Notes: generated from the letters alone by a model not told the origin. DNA of 64,000 nt from an uncultured Bacteroidales bacterium (GCA_900539915.1 UQDU01000003.1:45514-109513), one strand, 5' to 3'. Positions 50,293 to 60,004 are shown, numbered from the stretch's first letter. Program-made: numbers and translations.

Positions 50293-51255
50293 ATGGCAAC
50301 AGACACTAATCTGCAACTCCTCGTCATAACCGGGCCTACGGCATCAGGCAAGACAAGCAGGGCCGTAAGCCTTGCAAGGATGCTTGACGGAGAAATCATA
50401 AGTGCCGACTCGCGCCAGATATACCGCAACATGGATATAGGCACGGGCAAGGATTTGATTGAATACGGCGATGTCCCTTACCACATGATCGATATCTGTC
50501 CTCCGGGATATAAGTACAACCTGTATGAATATCTACGTGACGCAGACAAGGCCATCACGACAGTAAGAGACAACGGACACCTGCCCGTCTTGTGCGGAGG
50601 CACAGGCCTCTATGTCGAGAGCATAATCAAAGGCATCAAATTACCCGAGGTGCCCGAAAACCGGCAGCTTCGTGATTCCCTGGCCGGGAAATCGCTTGAC
50701 GAACTGACAGGCATGTTGTCACAGATGAAGACCCTGCATAACGTCACCGACGTTGACACATGCCAACGCGCCATCCGTGCCATCGAGATTGCCACATATT
50801 ACCATCAGCATCCCGACAAGGCCATGCTGACAACACCCCACCCCATCCGCAACGCACTTATCATAGGTGTAGACATAGACCGTGACAGCCGCCGCCGCAG
50901 GATTTCTGCCCGGCTTGACGCCCGATTGAAGCAAGGGATGGTGGAAGAGGTGGATGCACTGCTCAAAAGCGGCATATCAGCCGACGACCTGATATACTAC
51001 GGCCTTGAGTACAAGTATCTGACCCTATATCTGACCGGCAAGCTCACGTATCAAGAAATGTATTCCGGGCTGGAGATAGCAATACACCAGTTTGCCAAAC
51101 GGCAGATGACATGGTTCAGAGGCATGGAACGCCGTGGCTTCCACATCAATTGGTTGCCATACGACATGCCTGAAAATGAATTCAACGATGCAGTCAGGCA
51201 TATGATTGACAGTTTCAACACCGACCGAAACCGCGATACAGATGGCATTTCATAA
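50293..51255 (+). CDS. miaA: tRNA dimethylallyltransferase
   Basis: MiaA prenylates A37 of tRNAs that read UNN codons. The ATG at 50293 is preferred over a TTG 11 codons upstream that lies inside the previous gene. The 320-residue protein has the P-loop ITGPTASGKTSRAV near 10-23, the SADSRQIYRNMDIGTGK motif near 41-57, and VLCGGTGLYVESIIKG near 101-116. The C-terminal HQFAKRQMTWFRGM is the tRNA-contact signature. It overlaps yraN by 14 bp. Confidence 0.97.
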   Translation: MATDTNLQLLVITGPTASGKTSRAVSLARMLDGEIISADSRQIYRNMDIGTGKDLIEYGDVPYHMIDICPPGYKYNLYEYLRDADKAITTVRDNGHLPVLCGGTGLYVESIIKGIKLPEVPENRQLRDSLAGKSLDELTGMLSQMKTLHNVTDVDTCQRAIRAIEIATYYHQHPDKAMLTTPHPIRNALIIGVDIDRDSRRRRISARLDARLKQGMVEEVDALLKSGISADDLIYYGLEYKYLTLYLTGKLTYQEMYSGLEIAIHQFAKRQMTWFRGMERRGFHINWLPYDMPENEFNDAVRHMIDSFNTDRNRDTDGIS

Positions 51256-51625
51256 CGAAGTAGGACTCTGGGGCGAACAGATGGCATGCGATTATCTCGT
51301 ATCGCAGGGGTATGCTCTCATGGAGCGCAATGCCAAGATACACCGCATAGAGATAGACATAATCGCATGTAAAGCCGACGCCATATGCTTCGTCGAAGTA
51401 AAGACACGCAGCTCCGACGAGACTGACCCTGTGTATGCGGTCTATGACCGCAAGATGAAGCGTATGTGCCGTGCCGCCAATGATTACATCAATTCCCATG
51501 ACTTGCATCTCACTCCCCGGATAGATATTATAACCGTCATCGGAGACCCATTGTCGGGCATAAGGCGCATCGAACACTACCCCGACTGCTATCTGCCCAC
51601 TTCGGTGACTGCTAAGATTGGTTAA
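51242..51625 (+). CDS. YraN family (UPF0102) nuclease-like protein
   Basis: YraN proteins have a Holliday-junction-resolvase-like fold with unproven biological role. I chose the ATG at 51242 (MAFHNEVGLWGEQMACDYL), which gives the usual length of 127 residues. The nuclease-like motifs are visible: GEQMACDYL near 10-18, RIEIDIIACKADAICFVEVK near 35-54 with the D...ExK arrangement, and IDIITV near 95. The start lies inside miaA, so expression is likely coupled. Confidence 0.92.
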   Translation: MAFHNEVGLWGEQMACDYLVSQGYALMERNAKIHRIEIDIIACKADAICFVEVKTRSSDETDPVYAVYDRKMKRMCRAANDYINSHDLHLTPRIDIITVIGDPLSGIRRIEHYPDCYLPTSVTAKIG

Positions 51626-51653
51626 TTAAAGTCCCCACAAGCAGAAAATAACA

Positions 51654-51661
51654 TATCTTTG
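51654..51661 (+). promoter_or_regulatory. -7 box for the rhomboid gene
   Basis: TATCTTTG lies 32 bp upstream of the ATG at 51694. Confidence 0.5.
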
Positions 51662-51693
51662 TAGTCTGAACACCATCAAACAGCTTTCATAAA

Positions 51694-52443
51694 ATGCTTA
51701 ATAACGGTAGAAATTCATTTCTCAGCAACATACCGCCGGTAACCAAAAATCTCCTTATAATCAACCTCATCATATGGTTGGCAATGCTCATAGTCCCCTC
51801 AAAACTGGGCTTTGACGCCATAGCCTATGGCGGTTTGCATTATTTCTCGGCGCCAGACTTTAATCCCGTGCAGCTGCTGACCTATATGTTCATGCACAGC
51901 ACCGACACGTTCGCCCACCTGTTTTTCAACATGTTCACTCTGTGGATGTTCGGCATCACGCTTGAGCGTGTGCTCGGCTCCCAGAGATTCCTGTTTTTCT
52001 ACATCACGGTAGGCATAGGTGCCGGGCTGTTCCAGGAGCTCGTATGGGGGCTGACATGGCACGGACCGTTTTTTGACTGGGTAAGCAGCTCCACAGGCTA
52101 CCCCGTGGAGGCAGTCAAAGCAGCATATTCAGCCGGCGAGCTGTCACAATGGCAGAGTTTCTATCTTAACCACATGGTGACCATCGGGGCATCAGGTGCC
52201 ATCTACGGCATCCTTCTTGCTTTCGGCATGCTTTTCCCTAACCGTCCTCTGTTTCTGATGTTCATCCCCGTGCCTATCAAAGCCAAATACATGGTGATAG
52301 GCTACGGTGTCATAGAGATACTGCTCGGCGTAGGCGGCAACGACGGCATAGCCCACTTTGCCCATCTCGGCGGCATGATATTCGGCTTCATTATGATATA
52401 TTATTGGAAAAAGAAGGGCATAGTGCATGGCGACTTCTTCTAA
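51694..52443 (+). CDS. Rhomboid-family intramembrane serine protease
   Basis: This 249-residue inner-membrane protein has about six to seven helices and cleaves other membrane proteins within the bilayer. The catalytic serine is in TIGASGAIYGILLAFG near 164-179. The catalytic histidine is in AHFAHLGGMIFGF near 227-239. The L1-loop region HSTDTFAHLFFNMFTLWMFG near 69-88 carries the conserved HxxxN-like segment. The gene overlaps the next small gene by 17 bp. Confidence 0.95.
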   Translation: MLNNGRNSFLSNIPPVTKNLLIINLIIWLAMLIVPSKLGFDAIAYGGLHYFSAPDFNPVQLLTYMFMHSTDTFAHLFFNMFTLWMFGITLERVLGSQRFLFFYITVGIGAGLFQELVWGLTWHGPFFDWVSSSTGYPVEAVKAAYSAGELSQWQSFYLNHMVTIGASGAIYGILLAFGMLFPNRPLFLMFIPVPIKAKYMVIGYGVIEILLGVGGNDGIAHFAHLGGMIFGFIMIYYWKKKGIVHGDFF

Positions 52444-52687
52444 GAGCAAACTCCAGAAACTATCAGTAGCCCTCAACATCATTGCGGCAGCATGCTCTAT
52501 GATGATAGGCATCCCATGGCTTATACGCCATAACCGCTATGAACACCACTTCCCCGAAGCCTCTTCTGACGGGAGCTCAACAGATCGGCTCCGTAAAGTG
52601 ATTACTAAACTACAGAATTCCGGCTATTCAAGCCTGACGGCTGACGAACGGGCATTGATAGCCGACAGCATCAAAAAAGATAAATAA
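52427..52687 (+). CDS. Small membrane protein coupled to rhomboid
   Basis: This 86-residue protein has one hydrophobic segment (LSVALNIIAAACSMMIGIP) and a soluble tail, LRKVITKLQNSGYSSLTADE near 54-73. The tail resembles the short domain often found at the C-terminus of Bacteroidota rhomboids (DUF6576-like, pattern xxLDKIxxxGYxSLTxEE). Its position, overlapping the rhomboid gene, fits a split-off rhomboid tail or partner. The family link is inferred from memory of the pattern. Confidence 0.65.
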   Translation: MATSSKSKLQKLSVALNIIAAACSMMIGIPWLIRHNRYEHHFPEASSDGSSTDRLRKVITKLQNSGYSSLTADERALIADSIKKDK

Positions 52688-52700
52688 ACGAACTCCGATT

Positions 52701-53870
52701 GTGAATTTACGACCTCACATCAAGCCGTTCATAATATCATCGCTCAGAGACATATGGCCTGACTCGCCCGGCCAGAGATGTCTCGTCATATTGACAGCTG
52801 TTTTCTGTATCTTCACGATATTTGCAGCCTATGCAGGATACATAGCCCCTGCACACACTTTCTGGGGCACCTTAGCCCCTTTAGCCGTGATGGCATTCCC
52901 CTCTTTGCTCTATCTGCTCTTTGTCTTCCTGATAACATGTATCATATTCTGGATGAGAGGGGCACGCATGTTGCTCATAACCCTCATCGCTGTCATACCG
53001 TCGGCTATCAAAATCGTGCCGCTCCACGTCACTCCATATATCGCAGAGAGAGACAAGGGTGAGAAAACTTTCTCGCTGCTTACATATAATGTGATGAGCT
53101 TTCTTGACTTTGAAGGCCCGTTTAAGGAAGGTGTCCCCAATCGCACCGTCCAGTATATTCTTGACTCCAACCCTGATATAGTGTGCCTTCAGGAGACCTT
53201 GCGTGCGGCATATGTCAATACCCTCAACATCACCCTGAGCCAGCGCAACCTCAGAGACCTGCGATACCCCTATCAGATGCACTGGCATGACGGTGGTATC
53301 GCCATGTATTCCAGATACCCACTCAAAGAGATATACATCGGTGACCGCCCGGACATGCCTTATCCCCACTACAAGGCGGCCAGAGTCTATCTCTACGGTG
53401 ACTCGATTACCATCATCAACTGTCATCTCCAATCCATAGGCCTTGACGTGGCTGACCGCAACATCTACCATGAAGTCACCGATGGGGAAATCGACTTCAA
53501 GACCATAGACACAGCCGGCTCAAAGATACTTGACAAGCTCACAGATGCGTTTATCATGCGTGCCAAACAGGCCGAATTTATCCGCTCAGTACTTGATTCT
53601 ATTCCCGGCAATGTGATAGTCTGCGGCGATTTTAACGATGTCCCTCTGAGTTTCGCTTCACGACGGGTACAGGGCGATGACATGCACGACGCTTTTGCCG
53701 CCACATCACTCGGCCCCCGCATCACGTTTCACGACAACCGTTTCTATTTCCGCATTGACCACGTTTTCTATCGCGGAAACATAGGGGCGTACCGGAGCAC
53801 TTCGCCCAATATTCCCAGCTCTGACCACTATCCCATGCTCGTCAGATTCAAAATAGCGCCTGACAAATAG
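52701..53870 (+). CDS. Membrane-anchored endonuclease/exonuclease/phosphatase-family protein (copy 1)
   Basis: This 389-residue protein starts with GTG and has three N-terminal membrane helices (about 20-110), then an EEP (DNase I-like) domain. Metal and catalytic residues are visible: TYNVMSF near 127-133, DIVCLQET near 153-160 with the metal Glu, NCHLQSIG near 237-244 with the catalytic His, VCGDFNDVPL near 313-322, and PSSDHYPMLV near the end. The substrate could be a phospholipid, sugar phosphate or nucleic acid. The next gene is a paralogue. Confidence 0.9.
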   Translation: MNLRPHIKPFIISSLRDIWPDSPGQRCLVILTAVFCIFTIFAAYAGYIAPAHTFWGTLAPLAVMAFPSLLYLLFVFLITCIIFWMRGARMLLITLIAVIPSAIKIVPLHVTPYIAERDKGEKTFSLLTYNVMSFLDFEGPFKEGVPNRTVQYILDSNPDIVCLQETLRAAYVNTLNITLSQRNLRDLRYPYQMHWHDGGIAMYSRYPLKEIYIGDRPDMPYPHYKAARVYLYGDSITIINCHLQSIGLDVADRNIYHEVTDGEIDFKTIDTAGSKILDKLTDAFIMRAKQAEFIRSVLDSIPGNVIVCGDFNDVPLSFASRRVQGDDMHDAFAATSLGPRITFHDNRFYFRIDHVFYRGNIGAYRSTSPNIPSSDHYPMLVRFKIAPDK

Positions 53871-53890
53871 AGTAACACGTATCCACAAAA

Positions 53891-55024
53891 ATGAGAAAGC
53901 ATCCCGGACCCTCACATAGATCATCGACCAAACGCATCATCCTATATGCCCTATGGACAGCGGTAGTCTTAATATGCGTCCTGAGCATATACAGTGCCTA
54001 TGGTGGTTACGTCAGGCCCTCCCACACATTGATAGGGAAAACCGCCCCGCTGGCCGTGATGGCATTCCCGGCCATGGCACTGCTGCTTGTAATTATGACT
54101 CTGGTCCTTGCCTTATTCAGATTGCGCATGGCCTACGTAGGGCTGCTTGCCATATGTATCTGCGCCCCATCGTTGTGGAACATCTGCCCGGTCAACATAG
54201 GCAAGGACGCCACCGCGTCACTTCAAGCCTACCAATCATTCAAGCTGCTGACATTCAACGTGATGAATCTGTCGGATTTTGACAAATCACATAGCAAGGA
54301 TGCCAACAACCGCATCATGAGCTTCATTATCAAAACCGATGCAGACATCGTGTCGATGCAAGAAATCATCTTTTTCCCGTCGACACGCCAGAACAGCAAT
54401 GTCGAATCACAGCTTGACACCATCCAGAAGATGTACCCCTATAGAGGGCAAGCCACCACCGGAGCATTCATGGTGCTGTCAAAATATCCGATAAAGCGCA
54501 TTGAGGTGCAGCAACCATTGGTAAAAAAGTTTTTGCCGTATGCAGCATTTTCCATCGACATGCCTCAAGGCCCCGTCACACTGTTTGACTGCCACCTCGA
54601 AAGCATCGGCCTCACCGATTCCGACAAGGCGAGCTATCAGGACATAACACGCGGCAAATTCAACAAATCCGACATCAAAGACATGAAGCACAGCGCGATA
54701 TACAAGCTCAACGAAGCATATCGCATACGTGCCCGACAGGTGGAGCAATTGAGACAGGCCGCCGACAGTATCGGCGGAAACATCATCATTGCCGGCGATT
54801 TCAATGATGTACCCCTCTCATATTCCGTCAAATGTCTCAAACAAGCCGATTTCAAAGAGGCTTACCCATCGCTGGCATTAGGTCCGGGCTTCACATACCA
54901 TGCCGACCGTCTGTATTTCCGGATAGACCACATATTTTACCGTGGCAACATAAAACCGATCGATTTGCAGATACCCAAGGTAAACATCAGCGATCACTAC
55001 CCGGTTATAGCCACTTTTTTATAG
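53891..55024 (+). CDS. Membrane-anchored endonuclease/exonuclease/phosphatase-family protein (copy 2)
   Basis: This 377-residue paralogue of the preceding gene has the same plan: three membrane helices (about 15-100) with the shared GGYVRPSHT-type and APLAVMAFPA segments, then an EEP domain. Catalytic motifs are TFNVMNLSDF, DIVSMQEI, DCHLESIGLTD, IIAGDFNDVPLSYS and ISDHYPVIATF. It starts 20 bp after copy 1. The pair probably arose by tandem duplication and has since diverged clearly in sequence. Confidence 0.9.
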   Translation: MRKHPGPSHRSSTKRIILYALWTAVVLICVLSIYSAYGGYVRPSHTLIGKTAPLAVMAFPAMALLLVIMTLVLALFRLRMAYVGLLAICICAPSLWNICPVNIGKDATASLQAYQSFKLLTFNVMNLSDFDKSHSKDANNRIMSFIIKTDADIVSMQEIIFFPSTRQNSNVESQLDTIQKMYPYRGQATTGAFMVLSKYPIKRIEVQQPLVKKFLPYAAFSIDMPQGPVTLFDCHLESIGLTDSDKASYQDITRGKFNKSDIKDMKHSAIYKLNEAYRIRARQVEQLRQAADSIGGNIIIAGDFNDVPLSYSVKCLKQADFKEAYPSLALGPGFTYHADRLYFRIDHIFYRGNIKPIDLQIPKVNISDHYPVIATFL

Positions 55025-55107
55025 TGAACTGGCAATAAAATCCAATAATTATAGCTAACTTGCAGACTAATCGCAATTTATCACCAATTATATACCATTT
55101 TTCACCT

Positions 55108-57237
55108 ATGAATATCAGGAATCTTGCTACAGTGACATTCGCAGCCGCCATCGTAGGATGCGGTTCGACAGGATGCAGCAAATCCAAAGCTGCCGAAGAA
55201 ACAGACAATCCGTTCTTCACCCAATGGGATACACCCTACGGCATCCCTCCGTTTGAAGAGATTAAAGTAGAGCATTACAAGCCGGCATTTGAAGAGGGGA
55301 TGAAGCAGCAGCGTCAGGAAATAGCCGACATCGTCCGCAATCCCGAAGCTCCGACCTACGACAACACCATCGTCCCCCTCGAATACAGCGGCAAGTTCCT
55401 CAACCGCGTGGCACACGTGTTTTTCGCCCTCAACGAGTGCATGAACACACCCGAGATGCAGGATGCCGCAGCTGAAATCATGCCCATGTACTCATCATTC
55501 AGCGATGAAGTGATGATGAACGACAGCCTGTTTCAGCGCATCAACACTCTCTATGCCAAGCGTGACAGCCTGGAGCTTTCAGTAGCCCAAAAGAGAGCAC
55601 TCGAAGAGCATTACAAGAACTTCACCCTCAACGGTGCCCTGCTTAATCCAGAGCAGAAGAAAGAGCTTTCAGACATCAACACCCAGCTCTCAAATCTGTA
55701 TCTCAAATTCAACAAGAATCTTCTCGCAGCCACCAATGCTTTTACAATCACCGTAGATGACGAATCCCGTCTGTCAGGTCTGCCGGCCAATGTCAAGGCC
55801 ACAGCCAAGGAAGAGGCTGATAAAAGAGGCATGAAGGACAAGTGGGTATTCACTCTCCACGCTCCCTCACGTCTGCCCGTACTCCAGTTTGCCGACGACC
55901 GTGACCTCCGTCGCCAGATGTGGGAAGGCTACACATCTCTGGCATCTCAGGGTGAAAACGACAACAATCCGGTCATCAAGGAAATAGTAAACCTGCGCAC
56001 CAAGAAGGCACAGCTTCTCGGATTCCCCAACTATGCCTCGCTCGCCACTGCACCCTACATGGCCAAGACACCGCAGGCTGCCAAAGAGCTGCTCATGAAG
56101 ATATGGAAACCGGCCGTAGCCAAGGTTAAGCGCGAAGTGGCCGATATGCAGCAGATAGCCGACGAGGAAAACAAGGGCATCAAAATCGAGCCGTGGGACT
56201 ACTATTATTATGCCGAAAAAGACCGTGTGCGCAAGTACGGACTTGATGAAAATGTAATCAAGGAGTATTTTGCCGTCGACAGCGTGCGCAAAGGCATATT
56301 CACCATGGCCAACAAGCTCTACGGTATCACATTCACCCCGATGGACTCCGCTCCCAAATACCATCCTGAAGTTAATGTATATGAAGTCAAGGATGCCGAC
56401 GGCAAGCATCTCGCCGTATTTATGACTGACTACTTCCCTCGCGACACCAAGCGCCAGGGTGCATGGATGGATGCACTCGAGCCGGGCGAAGTGACCCCCG
56501 ACGGCAAGGAGACACGTCCGATCATCTATAATGTGGGCAATCTGTCACGCCCGACCGCCGATGCTCCGGCTCTGATGACTATAGACAATGTGGAAACCAT
56601 GTTCCATGAATTCGGCCACGGCCTCCACGGCATGCTGACACGCGCCACTATCCCCTCGCAGATGGGCACATCGGTTGACCGCGACTTCGTGGAAATGCCC
56701 TCGCAGATACATGAGCACTGGGCATTTGAGCCTGAACTGCTCAAAGAATATGCACGCCACTACAAGACCGGCGAAGTGATACCCGACTCGTTAGTGACTA
56801 AGCTCAAAGCCGCATCACACCACAACCAGGGCTTCATCATGACCGAACTCGTAGGCGCCGCTCTGCTTGACCTCTATTGGGGCGAACTCATACCCGATGA
56901 AAACACCGATATCAAGGCATTTGAGTCCAAGGTGGCCGCTGAAATAGGCATGCCGGCTGAACTGACATTCCGCTACCGCAGCCCCTATTTCAAGCATATA
57001 TTCGGCGATGAAGGATATGCTTCGGGCTATTACACCTATCTGTGGGCTGCAGTGCTCGAGTGCGACGGATACGACCTCTTCAAAGAAAAAGGAGCTTTCA
57101 ACCCCGAAGCTGCTGCCAAATTCAAGCACATGCTCGAGATGGGCGGCAGCGAAGACCCCATGAAGCTCTATGTCGACTTCCGTGGCCACCAACCTGATGT
57201 ATCTGCCCTAATCAATGCCCGCGGACTCAATGAGTAA
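55108..57237 (+). CDS. M3-family metallopeptidase (peptidyl-dipeptidase Dcp-like), lipoprotein
   Basis: This zinc metallopeptidase likely trims C-terminal dipeptides from peptides in the periplasm or envelope. I chose the ATG at 55108 because MNIRNLATVTFAAAIVGCGS gives a signal with lipobox AIVGC. The upstream ATG at 55060 would add a non-signal extension. The zinc motif HEFGHGLHGML is in VETMFHEFGHGLHG near 503-516, with the third ligand Glu in the next helix. The 709-residue length fits Dcp. Dcp is often soluble, so the lipoprotein signal is of note but common in Bacteroidales. Confidence 0.94.
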   Translation: MNIRNLATVTFAAAIVGCGSTGCSKSKAAEETDNPFFTQWDTPYGIPPFEEIKVEHYKPAFEEGMKQQRQEIADIVRNPEAPTYDNTIVPLEYSGKFLNRVAHVFFALNECMNTPEMQDAAAEIMPMYSSFSDEVMMNDSLFQRINTLYAKRDSLELSVAQKRALEEHYKNFTLNGALLNPEQKKELSDINTQLSNLYLKFNKNLLAATNAFTITVDDESRLSGLPANVKATAKEEADKRGMKDKWVFTLHAPSRLPVLQFADDRDLRRQMWEGYTSLASQGENDNNPVIKEIVNLRTKKAQLLGFPNYASLATAPYMAKTPQAAKELLMKIWKPAVAKVKREVADMQQIADEENKGIKIEPWDYYYYAEKDRVRKYGLDENVIKEYFAVDSVRKGIFTMANKLYGITFTPMDSAPKYHPEVNVYEVKDADGKHLAVFMTDYFPRDTKRQGAWMDALEPGEVTPDGKETRPIIYNVGNLSRPTADAPALMTIDNVETMFHEFGHGLHGMLTRATIPSQMGTSVDRDFVEMPSQIHEHWAFEPELLKEYARHYKTGEVIPDSLVTKLKAASHHNQGFIMTELVGAALLDLYWGELIPDENTDIKAFESKVAAEIGMPAELTFRYRSPYFKHIFGDEGYASGYYTYLWAAVLECDGYDLFKEKGAFNPEAAAKFKHMLEMGGSEDPMKLYVDFRGHQPDVSALINARGLNE

Positions 57238-57309
57238 CCGCCACACACCTGTATGCTCACCGCAAGATATTGAAATCATAATATAAATCATCTCAATATA
57301 ATCCTTACA

Positions 57310-59721
57310 ATGTCATTACACACGAGATTTGCTGCTACAGCTCTGCTATGCACCTCGGCAGCAATATCATCCCTCACCATGTCGGCGGCCGCTGACGCGA
57401 CAAAGGGACAAATCAAAGCGTCTCTCCCTGATGGCAATTCTGTCATAGTGACAGCTATCAATGCCAACGTGATTAAGGTGACCAATCTGTCGGCAGGCGA
57501 ATCTGTGCCCGAATCCCGGGCCACACTGCCCATATCCGCCGCTTTTGACGGCTCCATCAACCATGGCGACGGCATGACCACCCTCACCACATCAACCGGA
57601 GTCAAGGCCGTGCTCAACACCAAAACCGGAGCTGTCAGCGTTTCGGCAGGTCCGGGCAAAGGCATAAGCGACAACGGCGAGCGCACCCTTAAGGACGGCA
57701 AGCGCGAACTGCAGCTCACCACCGACGGCGTCGGCTCATTTTATGGCGGTGGCGAACGTGGCCACAAAATCAATCTCGCCGGAGACACCTTGGTCATGTA
57801 CAACAAGCAGAACTACGGATATGTGAAAGGCGAAAGCCGCATCAGCCAGATGAACATCACCATGCCGCTGTTCCTGTCGTCCAATGGCTATGCCCTCCTG
57901 TTTGATGACTATGCTGCCGCCCAGGTTATACTCGGCAATCCTATCAAATACATCTCGGAGAGTCCGGCTCCCATAAGCTACTATTATATATATGGCGACG
58001 GCTCCATGAAAGGCCTGACCAAGGAGGTAAGCCGGCTCACTGGCCGCCAGGACATGCCTCCGTTCTGGGCCATGGGCTATACGACCTCAAAATATGGCTA
58101 CAAGACCGAAGCTGAGACACGCGGTATCATCGACACTCTGAAAATGAACAAATATCCCGTAGACGGCATAGTGCTTGACCTCTACTGGTACGGCAAAGAA
58201 CAGGATATGGGCCGTCTGGCATGGGATCCCGAGCAGTGGCCGACACACAAGCAGATGCTTGCCGACCTCAAAGCCAAAGGCGTCAACACCATCATCATCT
58301 CACAGCCCTATGTGCTCCGCAACAGCCGCGGCATAGACAACTATAACATGGGCGTAGAGAAAGGTCTCTTTGTCAAGGATTCCACTGACTCGCTCAAAGG
58401 CCCGCAGGAGGTGCAAATCTGGGTCGGCGAAGGTGGCATGTGGGACGTCAGCAATCCCGACACACGCAAATGGCTCGCCAACCGCTACAAAGAGCTTACA
58501 CTTGAAGGCGTAGGCGGATGGTGGGGCGACCTCGGCGAACCCGAAGTGCATCCCGAAACCGGCATACACCACAATGGTCTGACTGCACGTCAGTATCACA
58601 ATCAGTATGGCAACGACTGGTCACAGATTATCTATGACCTCTACAAAGAGGAATTCCCTAACACACGTCTGATGACCATGATGCGCGGCGGTACAACCGG
58701 TCTGCAGCGTTACAGCGTCTACCCCTGGTCCACTGACGTATCCCGTTCGTGGGGCGGATTGCAGCCTCAGGTCACCATCATGCTCGGCGCGGGTCTGAGC
58801 GGCCTCGGCTACATGAGCCATGATGTAGGCGGTTTCGCCCTTGACGAGAAAGTTCCCTACGACCCCGAGCTGTATGTCCGCTGGCTCCAGCTTGGCACAT
58901 TCTCCCCTATCCTCCGCACTCACGCACAGGGCACAGCCGAGCCTTTCCGCTATCCTGACCAGCAGCACATCATACTGCCTCTCATCAAGGAGAGATACCG
59001 CTGGCTCCCCTATAACTATACATTGGCCTACGAAAACCATGCCTACGGCACTCCCCTCGTCCGTTCTATCGGATTCTACGAGCCCGGCGAAACCAAATAT
59101 GACAATATAGACGACGAATATCTCTGGGGCAAGGACGTGCTCATCGCTCCTGTAATGACTCAGGGCGCCACCTCACGCTCTGTCACCTTCCCTGCCGGCA
59201 CATGGGTCGATTATGCCACTCCCTCCAAGACATACGCCGGCGGCTCCACCATCACCTACAACGCGCCTCTGGAAGTGCTGCCGATGTTTGTGCGCGGAGG
59301 CTCCATAATCCCCACCGCCGACTATGACATGGAGAATACAGGCGATTACAAGGACACTGCTTATACCTTCAACGTATATCCTGTGGCCGGATGCCAAGGC
59401 TCTTACACTCTCTTTGAAGATGACCGCACATCCACATCCACTGTCGAAAACGGCAAGTATGCCCTGCTGACATTCACTGACTCGATGACGAAATCAGAGC
59501 TTGAGATAACCCTTTCCAAGGATGCAGCCTCACCCACCACCCCGTCGGAAAAGGAAATTAAGCTGCTGATAAACAATATCCAGAATGCTCCCAAATCCGT
59601 AAACATCGACGGAAAACGTCTGAACAAAAAGGAATACGCCTACGACAAGCAAAACAAAGTGCTTAGCATCAGCGGAATGTGGAATCCGGCAAATGCACGC
59701 ACCATCACAGTCAGTCTATAA
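57310..59721 (+). CDS. Glycoside hydrolase family 31 (alpha-glucosidase/alpha-xylosidase type)
   Basis: This is an exported retaining alpha-glycosidase of 803 residues. A signal peptide covers about residues 1-29 (FAATALLCTSAAISSLTMSA). The N-terminal galactose-mutarotase-like domain precedes a catalytic barrel starting near 245 (MPPFWAMGYTTSKYGYKTE). The nucleophile is the Asp in GGWWGDLGEPEVHPE near 405-419. The acid/base is the Asp in SHDVGGFALDE near 505. The C-terminal region has the DUF5110-like PTADYDMENTGDYKDTAYTF. The substrate (glucan or xyloglucan-type) is not decided by sequence. The gene ends in a strong terminator. Confidence 0.95.
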   Translation: MSLHTRFAATALLCTSAAISSLTMSAAADATKGQIKASLPDGNSVIVTAINANVIKVTNLSAGESVPESRATLPISAAFDGSINHGDGMTTLTTSTGVKAVLNTKTGAVSVSAGPGKGISDNGERTLKDGKRELQLTTDGVGSFYGGGERGHKINLAGDTLVMYNKQNYGYVKGESRISQMNITMPLFLSSNGYALLFDDYAAAQVILGNPIKYISESPAPISYYYIYGDGSMKGLTKEVSRLTGRQDMPPFWAMGYTTSKYGYKTEAETRGIIDTLKMNKYPVDGIVLDLYWYGKEQDMGRLAWDPEQWPTHKQMLADLKAKGVNTIIISQPYVLRNSRGIDNYNMGVEKGLFVKDSTDSLKGPQEVQIWVGEGGMWDVSNPDTRKWLANRYKELTLEGVGGWWGDLGEPEVHPETGIHHNGLTARQYHNQYGNDWSQIIYDLYKEEFPNTRLMTMMRGGTTGLQRYSVYPWSTDVSRSWGGLQPQVTIMLGAGLSGLGYMSHDVGGFALDEKVPYDPELYVRWLQLGTFSPILRTHAQGTAEPFRYPDQQHIILPLIKERYRWLPYNYTLAYENHAYGTPLVRSIGFYEPGETKYDNIDDEYLWGKDVLIAPVMTQGATSRSVTFPAGTWVDYATPSKTYAGGSTITYNAPLEVLPMFVRGGSIIPTADYDMENTGDYKDTAYTFNVYPVAGCQGSYTLFEDDRTSTSTVENGKYALLTFTDSMTKSELEITLSKDAASPTTPSEKEIKLLINNIQNAPKSVNIDGKRLNKKEYAYDKQNKVLSISGMWNPANARTITVSL

Positions 59722-59747
59722 ACCGACTGGCCGACATACCCAAAGCA

Positions 59748-59790
59748 GACGGGATGCAACCAAATCACGGTTGCATCCCGTCAGTTTTTT
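59748..59790 (+). terminator. GH31 gene terminator
   Basis: GACGGGATGCAACC at 59748-59761 pairs perfectly with GGTTGCATCCCGTC at 59769-59782, followed by AG and six T. Confidence 0.93.
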
Positions 59791-59855
59791 CATTTATCCC
59801 GATGTTGATTCCCGACAGCTCCAAGAAACTTCAAGAAGTTCCAAGTCAGTTAGGA

Positions 59856-59996
59856 GGTGTTGTAAAACAAGCAAATTGTAAGGCTGCACCCACCACGGTA
59901 CAGCCGATATACATATACTGATTGTCAGCGTGTTGGCGGATGCACCGGGGTGCATCCCTACAAGTTTAAGGGGCTGAATACAAGTTTTGCAACACC
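59856..59996. repeat. MITE-like element, second family
   Basis: The left end GGTGTTGTAAAACAAG (59856-59871) is matched in inverted form by CAAGTTTTGCAACACC (59981-59996), with 14 of 16 bases pairing. Inside lies GGATGCACCGGGGTGCATCC (59938-59957), a near-perfect palindrome, followed by CTAC. The 141-bp element has no credible ORF and lies between the GH31 terminator and the end of the histidine kinase gene. Ends of this type occur in insertion sequences, so it may be moved in trans. Confidence 0.7.
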
Positions 59997-60004
59997 CTCA
60001 AGAA

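Noticed and set aside
59679..59921. 80-codon plus-strand frame after the GH31 gene
   Set aside because: It spans the GH31 end, its terminator and half of the MITE-like element, and the peptide is not protein-like.
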